64,000 nt of DNA from Microbacterium sp. (GTDB taxonomy: Bacteria; Actinomycetota; Actinomycetes; Actinomycetales; Microbacteriaceae). The notes beneath the pieces are model-generated. The model did no database searches. It saw only the letters and a list, made by a program, of their open reading frames with translations, and was not told where the DNA came from. Positions 17,318 to 26,550 of this stretch are shown here, piece after piece; position 1 is the first letter of the stretch, and each line of letters starts with the position of its first letter. The position numbers and the translations under genes are program-made. The DNA lies in contig NZ_JAPSHY010000001.1 in NCBI RefSeq assembly GCF_031179285.1, positions 175,248 to 239,247 of the forward strand, read 5' to 3'.

Positions 17318-18440
17318 GAGAAACGCGCCCACCGGCCCGAAGGTCGCGGTCGTGGGTTCGGGAAGCTGGGGCACGACATTCGGCAAGATCCTCGCCGACG
17401 GCGGTGCCGACGTCACGATGTGGGCCCGCCGCGCCGAACTCGCGCACGAGATCGATGAGGCCAAACGCAACTCGCGCTACCTGCCCGGGATCAACCTGCC
17501 CCGGACGATGGCGGCGACGCACGAACTCTCCCTGGCGCTGGCCGGTGCCGAGCAGATCTATCTCTCGGTGCCCAGCCAGTCCCTGCGGGAGAATCTGAAG
17601 GCTCTGCGGCCACTTCTGGCGGACTCGAACGCCATCGTGATCAGCCTGATGAAAGGCGTCGAGCGCGGCACCGGCCTGCGAATGAGTCAGGTGATCGAGC
17701 AGGAACTGCGGTGCGACCCCGATCGGATCGCGGTCGCTTCAGGGCCGAACCTCGCTCTCGAGATCGCCAAAGAGCAGCCGACCGCCGCGGTGATCTCGTC
17801 ACGCAGTCAGGAGACGGCGGAGACGATCGCGCGGGCGGCGCGCAACAGCTACTTCCGCACCTTCGTCAACACCGACGTGATCGGCACGGAATTCGGTGGC
17901 GTGCTCAAGAACCTCATCGCCGTCGCCATCGGCATCGTCGACGGCGTCGGCTACGGCGAGAACACAAAGGCGTCGATCATCACCCGAGGTCTCGTGGAGA
18001 TGACAGACTTCGCCGTCGCGAACGGCGCACATCCGGCGACTCTGCAGGGACTGGCGGGACTCGGCGACCTCATCGCCACGTGCCAGTCGCCACTGAGCCG
18101 CAACAACACGGCCGGGCGTCTGCTCGGCCAGGGCTACAGCTTCCAGGACGTCGTGAAGCAGATGCAGCAGACGGCCGAGGGGCTCGCCTCCGTCGCGCCG
18201 GTGCTGCAGCTCGCGCGCGATTCCGAAGTGCACATGCCCATCGTCGAGCAGGTGAAGATGGTGCTGGACGGGAAGATGGATCCTCGTGACATCGCTCCCC
18301 ATCTGACGACGGACGATGACACCCCGCAGGGCGAGAGGACCGACCATGGACAAGCAGACGGTGGTGGTGCTCTTCGGCGGGCGCTCCAGCGAGCACTCGA
18401 TCAGCTCCGCAACGGCGGGCGGGGTTCTCGGCGCGATTGA
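17307..18440 (+). CDS. gpsA: Glycerol-3-phosphate dehydrogenase [NAD(P)+]
   Basis: 377 residues from TTG 17307, which overlaps the plsC end by 11 bp and follows GGAGA. The Rossmann loop is VVGSGSWGTTFG near residue 12; SLMKGVE and FGGVLKNLIAVAIG carry the catalytic lysine positions. It reduces dihydroxyacetone phosphate to sn-glycerol-3-phosphate. Oddity: no stop appears where the family normally ends, and the frame runs a further 32 codons (stop included) into ddl, giving a 95-bp overlap and a basic tail (RRALQRALDQLRNGGRGSRRD). Confidence 0.9.
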   Translation: MTPKRNAPTGPKVAVVGSGSWGTTFGKILADGGADVTMWARRAELAHEIDEAKRNSRYLPGINLPRTMAATHELSLALAGAEQIYLSVPSQSLRENLKALRPLLADSNAIVISLMKGVERGTGLRMSQVIEQELRCDPDRIAVASGPNLALEIAKEQPTAAVISSRSQETAETIARAARNSYFRTFVNTDVIGTEFGGVLKNLIAVAIGIVDGVGYGENTKASIITRGLVEMTDFAVANGAHPATLQGLAGLGDLIATCQSPLSRNNTAGRLLGQGYSFQDVVKQMQQTAEGLASVAPVLQLARDSEVHMPIVEQVKMVLDGKMDPRDIAPHLTTDDDTPQGERTDHGQADGGGALRRALQRALDQLRNGGRGSRRD

Positions 18441-19434
18441 TCGCGAGCGCTACCGGGTCATCCCGGTGGGGATCACGCGCGAGGGGGCTTTCGTGCTCGA
18501 AGAGGACCGCCCCGAGAAGTTCCCGCTGGACGCCGAGCATCTACCCGAGGTCGTCGACAACGGCACGCGCGTGCTGTGGCCCGAACCGAGCGGCAACCGC
18601 ACCCTGCGTGTCGTCGGGACGGACGGCGCCACCGAGTCTCTCGGGGAGATCGACGTCGTGCTGCCGCTTCTGCACGGTATGCATGGAGAAGACGGTGCGA
18701 TCCAGGGGTACTTCGAGGTGCTGGACATCCCGTACGCCGGGTGCGGTATCACGGACTCGGCGATCTGCCTGGACAAGCACTTCACCAAGCTCGCTCTGAC
18801 TGCAGCGGGGATAGCCGTCGCACCAGGCATCACCATCCGTCGCTCCCAGTGGTCGGCGGAGCCGGACCGCTGGCGCGAGGACATCGCCCGCCTCGGCCCC
18901 GTCGTGTTCGTCAAGCCGACGAGCGCCGGATCCAGCGTCGGGGTCTCGCGTGTCGTCGACGGCGAGGGGCTGGACGATGCACTGGAGGTCGCGTTCGCCG
19001 AGTATGACCGGGTGCTGGTCGAGACGCAGGTCGAAGGGAGAGAGATCGAGGTCGGCGTCCTCGCAGGCCGCGGCGGGGCCGCCCCGCGTGCATCGCTCCC
19101 GGGCGAGGTCGTGCTCACGACACGCAGCTTCTACGACTTCGAAGGGAAGTATCTGGGTGGCGACGGCGTCGAGATCGTGTGCCCGGCCGACGTCGACGAC
19201 GTGCTCGTCGACAGGCTGCGGAAGACGGCGGTCAGCGCTTTCGAGGCCGTGGACGGCCGCGGTCTGGCTCGTGTCGACTTCTTCGTCACGCCGGCGGGCG
19301 ACCTCGTCGTGAACGAGCTCAACACGATGCCGGGCTTCACCCCGATCTCCATGTTCCCGAAGTGCTGGATCGCCTCTGGGCTGAGTTACGGCGAGCTGAT
19401 CACCGAACTGGTCGAAGCCGGGCTGCAGCGCTGA
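18346..19434 (+). CDS. ddl: D-alanine--D-alanine ligase
   Basis: 362 residues, ATP-grasp enzyme joining two D-Ala for the peptidoglycan stem. FGGRSSEHSIS near residue 8, LHGMHGEDGAIQG near 107, and VNELNTMPGFTPISMFPK near the end are family signatures. The ATG at 18346 has GAGAGGA seven bases upstream. Its first 95 bp are also the end of the gpsA frame. It is the last gene of the plus-strand cluster from leuL. Confidence 0.95.
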   Translation: MDKQTVVVLFGGRSSEHSISSATAGGVLGAIDRERYRVIPVGITREGAFVLEEDRPEKFPLDAEHLPEVVDNGTRVLWPEPSGNRTLRVVGTDGATESLGEIDVVLPLLHGMHGEDGAIQGYFEVLDIPYAGCGITDSAICLDKHFTKLALTAAGIAVAPGITIRRSQWSAEPDRWREDIARLGPVVFVKPTSAGSSVGVSRVVDGEGLDDALEVAFAEYDRVLVETQVEGREIEVGVLAGRGGAAPRASLPGEVVLTTRSFYDFEGKYLGGDGVEIVCPADVDDVLVDRLRKTAVSAFEAVDGRGLARVDFFVTPAGDLVVNELNTMPGFTPISMFPKCWIASGLSYGELITELVEAGLQR

Positions 19435-19452
19435 CCGGCGACACTCTCGGAA

Positions 19453-20112
19453 TCAGACCTGAGCGGGCGGGTATCCGGTCCAGCGCTCCTGCGGGTGCTC
19501 GAGCGGAGGGATCGGAGCCACAGGGGGCTGCTGCGGAGATGAATCGCCGACGGGGGAGTAGGCAGTCGCGTGGTCGCCGACGGACGGGGAGAAGCCGTGC
19601 TCGGCCGTGCCTCCTCGCGAGGTCCGATGGATGAGTGAGACGACGAGAGCTGTCGCCCATCCCCAGCCGAGAGCCCAGGTCGCACCGATGGTGGCGAACT
19701 GGTACAGCTGCGGCGCGAAGGAGTCGAGGCGATCCGTGGGGAGCTGCAGGACCCCGATCATGAGCGGCACCCGTACGATGCCCGAGACCCATCCGGCGAT
19801 GATGATCGCTCCCCATGTGCCGAAGAAGACGGCCGCGGCTCGCCCCGGCAGAGCCGAACGCAGGACGAGTCGGACGAAGAGCCAGGTCAAGCCGACGAGC
19901 AGCAGCAGCGCGACCACCATCGAGATCACCGCCAGCGGCCGGATCTGAGGCGTCAGCGCCCAGCCGACCGGATCCTGGAGGAAGAATGTGCGTGGCATGG
20001 TCGGCACGCTCGACAGCATCATGAGGAAGTTGATCAGGCCGCTGAGAAGCGCCCCTGCTCCCACCATGATCGCTGCGATGAGGGAAGCCCTGCCTGCGGT
20101 GTCACGATTCAT
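19453..20112 (-). CDS. Hypothetical four-helix membrane protein
   Basis: 219 residues from ATG 20112, with about four membrane helices (residues 10-32, 58-80, 93-115, 140-162) and a Pro/Gly-rich cytoplasmic tail of 50 residues ending GYPPAQV. No family is recognised. A TATACT hexamer on the minus strand ends seven bases before the ATG, indicating a leaderless start; the longer frame back to 20505 runs through the DUF3515 gene and is rejected. Confidence 0.6.
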   Translation of the reverse strand: MNRDTAGRASLIAAIMVGAGALLSGLINFLMMLSSVPTMPRTFFLQDPVGWALTPQIRPLAVISMVVALLLLVGLTWLFVRLVLRSALPGRAAAVFFGTWGAIIIAGWVSGIVRVPLMIGVLQLPTDRLDSFAPQLYQFATIGATWALGWGWATALVVSLIHRTSRGGTAEHGFSPSVGDHATAYSPVGDSSPQQPPVAPIPPLEHPQERWTGYPPAQV

Positions 20113-20138
20113 GGCCCCGAGTATAGGCCGCGCCCCGT

Positions 20139-20621
20139 TCACCCCGAGGGCGGCGCCGTGAGCTCGGTGCAGTGCGCTGTGGCGGGGGCGAGGCCCGACT
20201 GGATGTTCTTCGCAAGCTCGTCGACCACCGTCGCGAAGTCGAACTCCTCGCCGCGTTTGATGCTGATCTCGACCGCCGGGACCCGACCGTATGTGACCAG
20301 TCGCTGTCGTTCCGCCTCCTGATCGAGGACGAGCCAGTCGACGCCGCCGATGGTCGTGCACACCAGCGCAGAAGGGGCAGGGGGTGCCACGCCGCATCGC
20401 AGAACGACGCTGGGATCGCCCCACGCGCCCGTCGCCTGAGCGTCGGTCCACACGCGGTCGAGATCGGCGACGCTGTCCGGCAACAGCACCGAGACGTCCG
20501 CGCACGCGGGGTCATTCGCGTCGTCGGCGGGCTCGAGGTGCACCGTCGTCGAGCAGCCGGCGACGGTCAGGGACGCGAGGAGCGCGCCCGTCGCGAACGC
20601 GAGGCGACGAGATCGGAACAT
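20139..20621 (-). CDS. DUF3515 family lipoprotein
   Basis: 160 residues with a lipoprotein signal peptide: basic MFRSRRLAF, hydrophobic core, and lipobox LTVAGC with Cys23. The mature part has the CADVSVLLPDSVADL and VRCG/LRCG-type segments of DUF3515, an actinobacterial family found next to thiL. Two further cysteines may form a disulfide. A TAGCCT hexamer ends six bases before the ATG, and this -10 overlaps that of divergent thiL. Function unknown. Confidence 0.8.
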   Translation of the reverse strand: MFRSRRLAFATGALLASLTVAGCSTTVHLEPADDANDPACADVSVLLPDSVADLDRVWTDAQATGAWGDPSVVLRCGVAPPAPSALVCTTIGGVDWLVLDQEAERQRLVTYGRVPAVEISIKRGEEFDFATVVDELAKNIQSGLAPATAHCTELTAPPSG

Positions 20622-20627
20622 GGTTCC

Positions 20628-20637
20628 AGGCTACCTT
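20628..20637. promoter_or_regulatory. Overlapping divergent -10 elements, DUF3515 gene / thiL
   Basis: In aggctacctt the minus-strand hexamer TAGCCT (20633-20628) and the plus-strand hexamer TACCTT (20632-20637) share a central TA. Each ends 6-7 bases before an ATG (20621 minus, 20645 plus), so one 10-bp element appears to fire two leaderless transcripts in opposite directions. Confidence 0.55.
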
Positions 20638-20644
20638 TGACACC

Positions 20645-21640
20645 ATGCCCGCCCGACCTGACGACGACGATCCGCGCCTGGGAGACATCTCCGAAGGGAG
20701 GATCCTGCACGCGATCCTCTCGCGCACGGCATCGGCGACGCACGCTCTGCTCGGACCGGGCGACGACGCCGCCGTGATCGCCGCGCCGTCCGGCTCCGTC
20801 GTCGCCACGACCGACACGCTCGTGCACGGGCCCGACTTCCGGCTCGCATGGTCCAGCGGCTACGACCTGGGATGGAAGGCCGCGGCGGTGAACCTGGCCG
20901 ACATCGCGGCGATGGGCGCCAGGCCGACGGCGCTCCTGGTCGCACTCGCTGTTCCCCGCGACCTGCGCCTGTCGTTCGTCGAGCGCCTCGCCGACGGCTT
21001 CCGCGAGGCATGCGCGGCGCTCGCACCCGGGTGCGCGGTGGTCGGCGGCGATCTGACCGTCTCGGACGTCCTCACCGTCGCCGTGACCGCGCTCGGAGAT
21101 CTGGAGGGGCGCGCGGCCGTCACCCGATCGGGTGCGCGACCGGGCGATGTCGTCGCCGTCGCCGGCGAGCTCGGACACGCCGCTCGCGGCCTCGCCATCC
21201 TGTTCGGCCGATTCCGAGAGGGCGAGACCCCGGTCGCGGTCGACAGCGCACTGCTCGGCGAGGGGGAGAGGGCGGCGCTTGCTGCGCAGCTGCGGCCATC
21301 CCCGCCGATCGGGCTCGGTCCTGTCGCGGCGACCTCCGGCGCGACGGCGATGATGGACATCTCCGACGGACTGGCGCTCGATGCCCGCCGTCTCGCGGAG
21401 GCGTCCGATGTGACGATCGCGCTCGACGGCGACCTGCTCGGCGACGACCGTGAGCGCGCTCTCGCGGGCGGCGAGGATCACGCGCTGCTCGCCTCGTTCC
21501 CGGAGGGTGTGCTGCCTCCGGGATTTCGCATCGTCGGTACGGTGCTGGCGGCAGGCGAGGAGCGGCTCATCTGCGACGGAGCGCCGGTGGATGTCGAAGG
21601 CTGGGACCCTTACCGCGATTGGGACTCGGCGTCCGGCTGA
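20645..21640 (+). CDS. thiL: Thiamine-monophosphate kinase
   Basis: 331 residues. PurM-like kinase phosphorylating thiamine monophosphate to the cofactor. GPGDDAAVI near residue 38, KAAAVNLADIAAMGARP near 79, VVGGDLTVSD near 134, and MDISDGLALDARR near 236 carry its metal and nucleotide ligands. The chosen ATG follows TACCTT by seven bases with no Shine-Dalgarno (leaderless); the frame open from 20384 lies over the DUF3515 gene. Its end overlaps rsmD by 31 bp, tail to tail. Confidence 0.9.
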   Translation: MPARPDDDDPRLGDISEGRILHAILSRTASATHALLGPGDDAAVIAAPSGSVVATTDTLVHGPDFRLAWSSGYDLGWKAAAVNLADIAAMGARPTALLVALAVPRDLRLSFVERLADGFREACAALAPGCAVVGGDLTVSDVLTVAVTALGDLEGRAAVTRSGARPGDVVAVAGELGHAARGLAILFGRFREGETPVAVDSALLGEGERAALAAQLRPSPPIGLGPVAATSGATAMMDISDGLALDARRLAEASDVTIALDGDLLGDDRERALAGGEDHALLASFPEGVLPPGFRIVGTVLAAGEERLICDGAPVDVEGWDPYRDWDSASG

Positions 21641-22233
21641 TCGTCGCCGCGTTCGCCATCGGGCACGTCGCTGATAGGCGGCGCCGCCCACCAGATCGTG
21701 GTGTCGCCGTAGGTGCGCTCTCGGAGCAGCTCGAGGTTCGCAGAGCGGAGGTCCGGAGGCGTGGAGCGTCGGGCGCGCTCCACGATGACCAGCGCATCCG
21801 GCGCGAGCAACGGCGTGAGCGCCATCAGGTCGCCATTCATCGCGGCGTCGTCGAGGTCGTACGGCGGATCCGTGAAGACCAGATCGAATGGCCCGGACTC
21901 GCGTTGAAGGAAGGTGCGCACCGACGCCTCGTGCACCCGGGCCGTCGGCACGCCGCCGGCCTTCGCCACGATCGCGGCGTTGCGACGCACGGCGGCTGCG
22001 GCCGCGCGCGAGCGCTCGACGAGGTCGGCGCTGCGCGCACCCCGGCTCAGCGCCTCCAGCCCCAGCGCGCCGGAGCCGGCGTACAGATCGAGCACGCGCG
22101 CACCCGCGATGGCATCCGCGGATTCGAGGGCTCCGAAGAGGGATTCGCGTACCCGGTCACTCGTGGGCCGGGTGCCCGCGTTCGGCACCTCGAGCCGGGA
22201 GCCTCGAGCCGCCCCGGCGATGATCCTCGTCAC
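21610..22233 (-). CDS. rsmD: 16S rRNA (guanine966-N2)-methyltransferase
   Basis: 207 residues from GTG 22233 (VTRIIAGAARG, the usual family beginning). TRPTSDRVRESLF near residue 22, SAM loop VLDLYAGSGALGLEALSRGA near 47, and catalytic DPPYD near 120 are clear. It methylates G966 of 16S rRNA during 30S assembly. TATCGT ends six bases before this GTG, supporting it over the upstream TTG at 22251. Divergent from recG. Confidence 0.9.
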   Translation of the reverse strand: MTRIIAGAARGSRLEVPNAGTRPTSDRVRESLFGALESADAIAGARVLDLYAGSGALGLEALSRGARSADLVERSRAAAAAVRRNAAIVAKAGGVPTARVHEASVRTFLQRESGPFDLVFTDPPYDLDDAAMNGDLMALTPLLAPDALVIVERARRSTPPDLRSANLELLRERTYGDTTIWWAAPPISDVPDGERGDDQPDAESQSR

Positions 22234-22292
22234 CCGTTCACGATACGACAATCCAGTGGGTCGGTGTCGGCGCCGTTGCCTAGACTCGGAGC

Positions 22293-24470
22293 ATGTCGCT
22301 CATGCTCGATTCGTCGCTCGACGACGCGCTCGGCGCCGGGCCCGCAAAGGTTCTCGATCGAGCGTTCGGAATGCGTAGCGTCGGCGATCTGCTCGCGCAT
22401 TATCCGCGCCGCTATGCGGATCCGGGTGAACTCACGCCCATTCGTGACCTCCCCATCGGCGAGACCGTCACGATCGTCGCCGAGGTGCTGTCCTCGAGCT
22501 ACCGGCGGATGCGCAACCGCCCCGGCGCGATGGTAGACGTCGTCATCGGAGACGGAATCGGGCGCATGTCGCTGACATTCTTCGCCAAGAATCTCGGCGC
22601 CGCGCAATGGCGCGCGAACGAGCTCGCCGTCGGGCGCCGGGGAGTCTTCTCCGGCAGGGTCGGCATGTTCAACAACGTCACCCAGTTCGCGCACCCCGAG
22701 TACGAGCTCTTCGAAGACGAGGATGCTGCGCGGCGCAGAGCCGATGCCAGGGCGGCGATCCTGATTCCCATCTACCCGGCGACGGCGAGTTTGCAGACGT
22801 GGCAGATCGCCAAACTCGTCGGCCGGGTGCTGGACGGACTGGGCGATGTGCCCGACCCGCTCCCGCCGGCGATCCGAGCCCAGGAGGATCTGCTGTCAGC
22901 GCGCGCGGCGCTCGAGCAGATCCACCGGCCCCGCACCCGCAATGACATCGATCCCGCTGTGCGCACACTGCGGATGCACGAGGCGCTCATCCTTCAGACG
23001 GCTCTTCTTCAGCAGCGGGATGCCGTGCGCGCCCTCTCCGCGACGGCGCGCCCGTCGAAGCCGGGCGGACTGCTCGAGCGCTTCGACGCCGCACTGCCCT
23101 TCACGTTGACGCCCGACCAGCAGTCGGTCGGCGTGCAGATCGCCGCGGACCTCGTGGGATCGTGGCCGATGAACAGGCTTGTGCAGGGGGAGGTCGGCTC
23201 GGGAAAGACGCTGGTGGCGCTGCGCGCCATGCTGCAGGTCGCCGAGTCGGGCGGACAGGCGGCCCTCATCGCCCCCACCGAGGTACTCGCCGGCCAGCAT
23301 CTGCGCTCGATCACGCGGATGCTGGGTCCAGAGCTCTCGCCCCTCGTCATGCCGACGCTCCTCACCGGTCAGCTCGGCGCCAAGGAGCGGCGCAGAGCCG
23401 CGCTCCGCGTGGCATCGGGACAGTCGCTCATCGTCGTCGGCACCCACGCGCTGCTGGGCGAGAAGACCACCTTCGCCGATCTCGGGTTGGTCGTCGTCGA
23501 CGAGCAGCACCGTTTCGGCGTCGAGCAGCGCGAGGCGCTGCGGGCGAAAGGCGCGAGCCCGCATGCCCTCGTGCTGACCGCGACCCCTATTCCGCGCACG
23601 GTCGCCATGACAGTCTTCGGCGATCTCGACACATCGGTGATCCGCTCGATGCCCGCCGGACGCGCCGGCATCCAGACGTTCACCGCGCCCCTCGCCGAGC
23701 ACCCCGGGTGGTTCAACCGGGTCTGGGACCGCGCGGCCGAAGAGATCGCGCAGGGTCGCCAGGTCTTCGCGGTCTGCGCCGCGATCGACACCGCAGCGAA
23801 AACCGCCGAAGTCGACGCGGAGCAGGTGGCTCCACCCGCCGACGGGGCGAACGCCCCGCGCTGGGGCGTGGTTCAACTCGACGAGGCGCTGGCCACGCAT
23901 CCGCGACTCGGTCAGGTGCGACGTGCCGTGCTGCACGGCCGTATGCCGGCGGACGAAAAGGATGCCGTGATGCAGGCATTCGCGAGAGGCGAGATCGATC
24001 TGCTCCTGGCCACCACCGTCATCGAGGTGGGGGTCGACGTGCCGAACGCCTCCACGATGATCGTGCTCGATGCCGACCGGTTCGGTGTGTCCCAGCTGCA
24101 TCAACTGCGTGGTCGCGTCGGCCGTGGCGGCGTCCCCGGTCTGTGTCTGCTGGTCACCGAGGCCGAATCCGGCACGGTCGCCCGGGAACGCGTGGATGCG
24201 GTGGCGGCGACACTCGACGGGTTCGCCCTCGCCGAGGTCGACTTGGAGCTGCGGGGCGAGGGCGACGTGCTCGGCGCCGCACAGGCGGGCGTGCGCTCGT
24301 CGCTGAAGCTGCTTCGCGTCGTCAAGGACGCCGATCTCATCGTCCGGGCTCGCGAGCTCGGTGAGGCGATCCTCCGCGAGGATCCCGATCTCACCGAGAA
24401 CCCCGGGCTGCAGACCGCCATCGCGCGGCGGGTGAGTGACGAGGACAGAGCGGCACTGGCGAAGAACTGA
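22293..24470 (+). CDS. recG: ATP-dependent DNA helicase RecG
   Basis: 725 residues. The N-terminal wedge/OB domain binds branched DNA, followed by superfamily 2 motifs: Walker A GEVGSGKT near residue 300, DEQH box (VVVDEQHRFG) near 405, TATPIPRT near 430, and the C-terminal QLHQLRGRVGRG (motif VI) near 607. It reverses stalled forks and processes Holliday junctions. TAGACT at 22281-22286 ends six bases before the ATG and no ribosome site exists, so the mRNA is probably leaderless. Confidence 0.95.
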   Translation: MSLMLDSSLDDALGAGPAKVLDRAFGMRSVGDLLAHYPRRYADPGELTPIRDLPIGETVTIVAEVLSSSYRRMRNRPGAMVDVVIGDGIGRMSLTFFAKNLGAAQWRANELAVGRRGVFSGRVGMFNNVTQFAHPEYELFEDEDAARRRADARAAILIPIYPATASLQTWQIAKLVGRVLDGLGDVPDPLPPAIRAQEDLLSARAALEQIHRPRTRNDIDPAVRTLRMHEALILQTALLQQRDAVRALSATARPSKPGGLLERFDAALPFTLTPDQQSVGVQIAADLVGSWPMNRLVQGEVGSGKTLVALRAMLQVAESGGQAALIAPTEVLAGQHLRSITRMLGPELSPLVMPTLLTGQLGAKERRRAALRVASGQSLIVVGTHALLGEKTTFADLGLVVVDEQHRFGVEQREALRAKGASPHALVLTATPIPRTVAMTVFGDLDTSVIRSMPAGRAGIQTFTAPLAEHPGWFNRVWDRAAEEIAQGRQVFAVCAAIDTAAKTAEVDAEQVAPPADGANAPRWGVVQLDEALATHPRLGQVRRAVLHGRMPADEKDAVMQAFARGEIDLLLATTVIEVGVDVPNASTMIVLDADRFGVSQLHQLRGRVGRGGVPGLCLLVTEAESGTVARERVDAVAATLDGFALAEVDLELRGEGDVLGAAQAGVRSSLKLLRVVKDADLIVRARELGEAILREDPDLTENPGLQTAIARRVSDEDRAALAKN

Positions 24471-24501
24471 GCGGCCTGCGGACGTGCCCTAGGCTGTTTG
24501 C

Positions 24502-24999
24502 ATGAGCAGCCGGATCGCCGTCGTCCCGGGTTCCTTCGATCCCCCCACTCTCGGTCACCTCGACGTGATCCGCCGGGCGGCGAAGCTGTACGACGAACTG
24601 CACGTGCTCGTCGTTCACAATCCCGGCAAAGAGGCGATGCTGCCGATCGCCCAGCGGCTGTCTCTTCTCGAGCAGTCCATCGCCGAAGACGGCATGGAGG
24701 GGGATATCGTCGTCGGATCCTGGAGCATGGGACTCCTCGTCGATTATGCGCGAGATGTGGGCGCCGGCGTTCTCGTCAAGGGCATCCGGTCGCAGATCGA
24801 CGTCGCCTACGAGTCGCCGATGGCGATCGTGAACAGGCACCTCGCCGACATCGAAACCGTGTTCCTGCTGCCGGATCCATCTCATGCCATGGTGTCCAGC
24901 TCGCTGGTGAGGCAGGTCGCTTCGCTGGGCGGTGACATCACGCCGTTCGTTCCGCGATCCGTCGCCGCTTTCCTCGACACCGGCGCCCGCGGGATCTGA
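24502..24999 (+). CDS. coaD: Pantetheine-phosphate adenylyltransferase
   Basis: 165 residues. [21 protein letters not shown] at the N-terminus contains the T/HxGH nucleotidyltransferase motif (TLGH), and the [15 protein letters not shown] block lies near residue 132. It makes dephospho-CoA in coenzyme A synthesis. TAGGCT at 24490-24495 ends six bases before the ATG, so it probably has its own leaderless promoter although it follows recG by 31 bp. Confidence 0.95.
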   Translation: MSSRIAVVPGSFDPPTLGHLDVIRRAAKLYDELHVLVVHNPGKEAMLPIAQRLSLLEQSIAEDGMEGDIVVGSWSMGLLVDYARDVGAGVLVKGIRSQIDVAYESPMAIVNRHLADIETVFLLPDPSHAMVSSSLVRQVASLGGDITPFVPRSVAAFLDTGARGI

Positions 25000-25064
25000 T
25001 CCCTGGACCGCGTCAGGGGCCGCCTCACAGGCCCACTCCGAGGTGGAGCCGGTACGATTGCGGG

Positions 25065-25628
25065 GTGAGATCCCGACTGAACGGCCCGTTCGTGCTTCCC
25101 GTCCGCGACATCGTCCGCAAGCCCGGTGAGATGCGCGAACACAGTTTCACGGTGGCCCTCGCCGAGCAGTGGGGCGAAGGGATCGTCTCCTACGAGGCTG
25201 GATCGAAGCTCGACGTCGACGTGCGGCTGGAGTCGGTCCATGAGGGCATCCTCGTCTCGGGAACCGTCGACGCGGAGTACGCCGGTGTGTGCGGAAGATG
25301 CCTCACGGACATCGCCCGGCCGGTCGAAGTCGAGTTCCAGGAGCTTTTCGCGTATCCTGGTGAGGAAGAAACTGACTTCGAGGTTCAAGACGACCACGTG
25401 GATCTTGAAACTCTTGTCAGGGATGCGACGGTATTGTCGCTTCCATTTCAACCGGTGTGTCAGCCGGACTGCCCGGGTCTCGACCCGAATACGGGCGAGA
25501 GGCTGACCGTGAGCGCCGGAGCGGAGCAGGCTGCTCCCATCGATCCCCGATGGAGCGCGCTCCAACAGATCACAGACCAAGGGCGTGCGGCAGAGCGCGG
25601 CGCGACCGAGAACACAGAAGAGAGTTAG
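25065..25628 (+). CDS. YceD/DUF177 family protein
   Basis: 187 residues from GTG 25065. The DUF177 fingerprint is VCGRCLTDIARPVEVEFQELF near residue 75 and the CQPDCPGLDP cysteine motif near 133. YceD proteins are encoded next to rpmF in most bacteria and in plants are needed for 23S rRNA accumulation, so a ribosome-biogenesis role is likely. TACGAT at 25053-25058 ends six bases before the GTG (leaderless). rpmF follows after 2 bp. Confidence 0.85.
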   Translation: MRSRLNGPFVLPVRDIVRKPGEMREHSFTVALAEQWGEGIVSYEAGSKLDVDVRLESVHEGILVSGTVDAEYAGVCGRCLTDIARPVEVEFQELFAYPGEEETDFEVQDDHVDLETLVRDATVLSLPFQPVCQPDCPGLDPNTGERLTVSAGAEQAAPIDPRWSALQQITDQGRAAERGATENTEES

Positions 25629-25630
25629 CC

Positions 25631-25840
25631 ATGGCTGGTAACCCCCCGAAGCGCAAGGTTTCCCGTTCCAACACCCGCTCGCGTCGCGCGCAGTGGAAGG
25701 CGGCACCGATCGCCCTCGTCAAGACCGTCGAGAACGGCAAGGTCGTCTACAGCCGCCCGCACCAGGCGAAGGTCGTCACCGACTCGCAGGGCACGGAACT
25801 GTTCCTGGAGTACAAGGGCCGCAAGGTCGCCGACGTCTGA
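25631..25840 (+). CDS. rpmF: 50S ribosomal protein L32
   Basis: 69 residues, [24 protein letters not shown] typed start of L32. The zinc-ribbon cysteines of some L32 proteins are absent, so this is the Cys-less (C-) form. It lies 2 bp after the DUF177 gene, with GAGAGTTAGCC upstream. Confidence 0.95.
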   Translation: MAGNPPKRKVSRSNTRSRRAQWKAAPIALVKTVENGKVVYSRPHQAKVVTDSQGTELFLEYKGRKVADV

Positions 25841-25857
25841 TCCGCGACCTCAGGATC

Positions 25858-26550
25858 GTGACAGAGGTCCCCGGGGGGACGAGACCTCTCCCAGCCAAGC
25901 TCCGCGTCGATATCGACGCGGAGCTTCTGGAGTTGGCGCTGACCCATCGCTCGTACGCGTATGAGCACGGCGGGATCCCGCACAACGAGCGGCTCGAGTT
26001 CCTCGGCGACTCCGTACTCGGCCAGGCTGTCACCGTGATGCTCTTCACCAGGCACCCGGAACTCGACGAGGGCCAGCTCGCCAAACGGCGCGCGAGCGTC
26101 GTGTCGACCGTCGCTCTCGCCGAAGTCGCGAGGAGCATCGAGCTCGGAAGCCACCTGCGGCTCGGACGCGGCGAGGAACAGACCGGCGGCCGTGACAAGG
26201 ACTCGATCCTCGCCGACACCATGGAAGCGGTCATCGGGGCCACGTATCTCTCTGCTGGACCCGACGCGGCAACCGAACTCGTGTTGCGGCTGACCGAGCC
26301 ACTTCTGGAGGATCCGGAACGGTACGGCGCTGCGATGGACCCGAAGACCAGCCTGCAGGAGCTCGCGGCCAGGACCGGCGCGTCGCCGCCTCACTATTCC
26401 GTCGTGTCCAGCGGCCCCGACCACGATCGGCGGTTCACCGCGACGGTGGTCGTCGGCGAGGTGAGCATGACGGGGCAGGGCAGCAGCAAGAAGACGGCGG
26501 AGATGGCGGCCGCGCTCAGCGCGTGGCGCATGCTCAGCGAACATGCCTGA
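25858..26550 (+). CDS. rnc: Ribonuclease III
   Basis: 230 residues from GTG 25858. The catalytic signature is [14 protein letters not shown] near residue 42, a second acidic site is DTMEAVIGA near 120, and a C-terminal double-stranded RNA-binding domain ([10 protein letters not shown]...[14 protein letters not shown]) follows. It cleaves dsRNA in rRNA processing and mRNA decay. The frame extends upstream through rpmF to 25693, which is spurious. mutM overlaps its end by 8 bp. Confidence 0.95.
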   Translation: MTEVPGGTRPLPAKLRVDIDAELLELALTHRSYAYEHGGIPHNERLEFLGDSVLGQAVTVMLFTRHPELDEGQLAKRRASVVSTVALAEVARSIELGSHLRLGRGEEQTGGRDKDSILADTMEAVIGATYLSAGPDAATELVLRLTEPLLEDPERYGAAMDPKTSLQELAARTGASPPHYSVVSSGPDHDRRFTATVVVGEVSMTGQGSSKKTAEMAAALSAWRMLSEHA

